In this document: piece by piece, positions 62,600-64,000 of the stretch
Position numbering within the stretch: the first letter of the stretch is position 1
Layout of the letters: each line of letters begins with the position of its first letter
Origin: Centropus unirufus
Taxonomy: Eukaryota; Chordata; Aves; Cuculiformes; Centropidae
Direction: 5' to 3'
Assembly (NCBI GenBank): GCA_013397695.1
Contig: VYZI01000284.1
Coordinates: 418,551-482,550 of the forward strand
DNA: 64,000 bases
The notes under the pieces: generated by a model
Told to the model about the DNA's origin: nothing
The model's input: the letters and a program-made list of their open reading frames with translations, nothing else
The model's database searches: none
Position numbers and translations under genes: made by a program

Positions 62600-63250
62600 T
62601 TTTGGCTAGTCTGAGCATCTCCCAGTGGTAACGCCTTTCTTTCATAACCAAATTCGGCAATGATAGCATGCAAAGTAATTGTTTATTGAAGACAGCTGAA
62701 CCTAGCATCCCAACTTTCGTCTGTTATTTTTCGCATTTTTTAATAGGATCTCTCGTGCCTGCCTGGATAGTCACCCAAAACCAACAGAAGTAAGGCACCT
62801 AATTTTAACATATCATCTTGAAGGATGGACTCTTTGGAGTACTGCACACTACAGATTTGTTATGATCAGAAGGGCCAGATGTCACCAGCTGAGCCGTTCA
62901 TTTGATGCTGCGCCATTGCTCGGTGCTGCTGCCATAGATACTGCCCTGCCCTTATGGTGGCTGCTGTGATTCATTGAAAGTAATATCATCCCAACTGCCA
63001 CTCCAGGGAATCTTGCAGGCATGATTTTCTAACACAGCATGACCCATTAAAAATAACTGCCAGGAATCCTGCGCTTTATAAAAGGGCATCTTCATTAGCT
63101 CTCGCGGTGGGTCGCCAGAAAGTCCCAGGCGCTACAATAGTCACAAGGTAATTTGTAGTTATCAGGAACATTGCATTTAATGTCTTTATTCCTGTGGAGC
63201 TGGAGCCCACTGGTTACTAAACACAGACTCCTCCTCTTAAATCACAGAAA
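62600..63250. other. CpG-containing unique stretch, candidate conserved noncoding element
   Basis: In a window where CpG is rare, this block has many CpGs in non-repeat context (tggtaacgcc, aattcggcaatg, tttcgtctg, tttcgcat, tctcgtgcc, gctgcgccattgctcggtgc, tctcgcggtgggtcgccag, aggcgctacaat). It also carries AAAGTAATTGTTTATTG (Forkhead/Sox-like) and CTTTATAAAAGGG, a TATA-like box at about 63,073-63,085. No open frame of note crosses it. Retained CpGs suggest either selection or low methylation. A weak promoter is possible but not shown. Confidence 0.3.
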
Positions 63251-64000
63251 TTAAAGAGGGAAGAGACCCATCAGATTTTTTTGTCAATCCGCTCTTCGAA
63301 TGCAAAATTGGCAAATGTACAGTCTTTGCCGCCAAGACATTCAGTGCCAGGGACACTCACCACCATGCTAGAGGCCACTTCACTTATCAGTGCCTACTGG
63401 TGCTTGGCCTTTCTCCTGAAACGATGAATTCCTGGTTATGTTGCACAGCACTCTGTCCTTTACATAGAACTTCATCCAAAGAACAGACTTTAAATTACTG
63501 CAGAAGGTTATGGACTGGATCTCTCACCTGCTTTATTTATTCTTCCAAATATACTGGAATAAGAGCTGGTGTTTTACTTGGATAGTTAGACAGAAGTACT
63601 TTAAAATTCTATTTTTTTCAAGTCAAGTAGAAAAGTCCTTTTTTTAATCAGGACTAAACAAAACTTCCATATAATTTAAAATTAAAATATCAGCTCTAGT
63701 TCTCCATGAAGATATTGTACATGGGCATGGACTGTCAATATGTTGTAAATAACCTCATTGTTTTTAAAAACAGGTACATAACTTCCAGGAGACCCATCCT
63801 TCATCCTGGCACTGGGGCTCATTCTACAGTGAACTGATGAGGGTAAAGTCCCCCCAGAAAGAAAATAAATACATGACAGATGTTATGCATGGTCTTATCA
63901 CCCTGGTCTTCAGATGCTATGGTGATGAACCGCCTACAAAAAAACACTCCAGTTAAAGTAGAAAGGCTGTAGTAACTAGCATTAATAGACACCTAGGCCC
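63251..64000. other. Unique noncoding-type DNA to the window edge
   Basis: Nothing recognisable. A 61-codon plus frame at 63,400-63,585 has no domain. Confidence 0.5.

Noticed and set aside
1..64000. CRISPR arrays, operons, prokaryotic promoters, phage or plasmid features
   Set aside because: The repeat content (CR1, MIR-like SINE, avian LTR) and low gene density show vertebrate nuclear DNA; no regularly spaced repeats exist.

Overview
The window looks like nuclear DNA of a bird. It is AT-rich and poor in CpG. It carries several fragments of the avian LINE family CR1, including the typical short 3' tails. It also carries a solo retroviral LTR of a type I recognise from Neoaves genomes rather than from chicken, so a neoavian bird is the best guess. 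There are no operons, ribosome binding sites, CRISPR arrays or other prokaryotic features.

I found no protein-coding gene that I can name. The open frames of 60-176 codons scattered across both strands have no recognisable domain, no coherent splice structure and no codon pattern, and read as chance frames in intergenic or intronic DNA. A few short stretches do look like coding exons or decayed coding sequence and are given at low confidence: 7,152-7,298 (+, terminal-exon-like), 28,777-28,885 (-, splice-bounded 109 nt), 34,640-34,780 (-, splice-bounded 141 nt) and 44,281-44,490 (-, protein-like but frameshifted). Any of them could be real exons of a gene larger than the window or relics.

Layout. 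1-8.9 kb: unique intergenic/intronic-type DNA with one exon-like patch near 7.2 kb. 9.0 kb: an old palindromic MITE-like element. 9.1-21.4 kb: unique DNA. 21.4-22.3 kb: two enhancer-like stretches, including a perfect palindrome of two AP-1 sites. 25.3-26.0 kb: two CR1 tails in opposite orientation. 27.7 kb: Z-DNA-type alternating tract. 28.8 kb: exon-like patch. 32.4 kb: MIR-like SINE. 33.2-33.7 and 38.1-38.5 kb: clusters of homeodomain-type TAATTA sites. 36.7-37.4 kb: GC-rich patch. 39.3-39.6 kb: a second palindromic MITE and an associated fragment. 43.7 kb: another old palindromic repeat fragment. 44.3 kb: decayed coding sequence. 45.15-46.09 kb: solo LTR. 54.6-55.4 kb: CR1 fragments (minus) with a local tandem repeat. 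57.9 kb: probable LINE ORF2 remnant (plus). 62.6-63.25 kb: CpG-containing, enhancer-like unique sequence.

The most reasonable overall reading is a gene desert or a very large intron, dominated by unique sequence with sparse old repeats and several candidate cis-regulatory islands. Conservation could not be measured here, so every regulatory call is inference from motif content.
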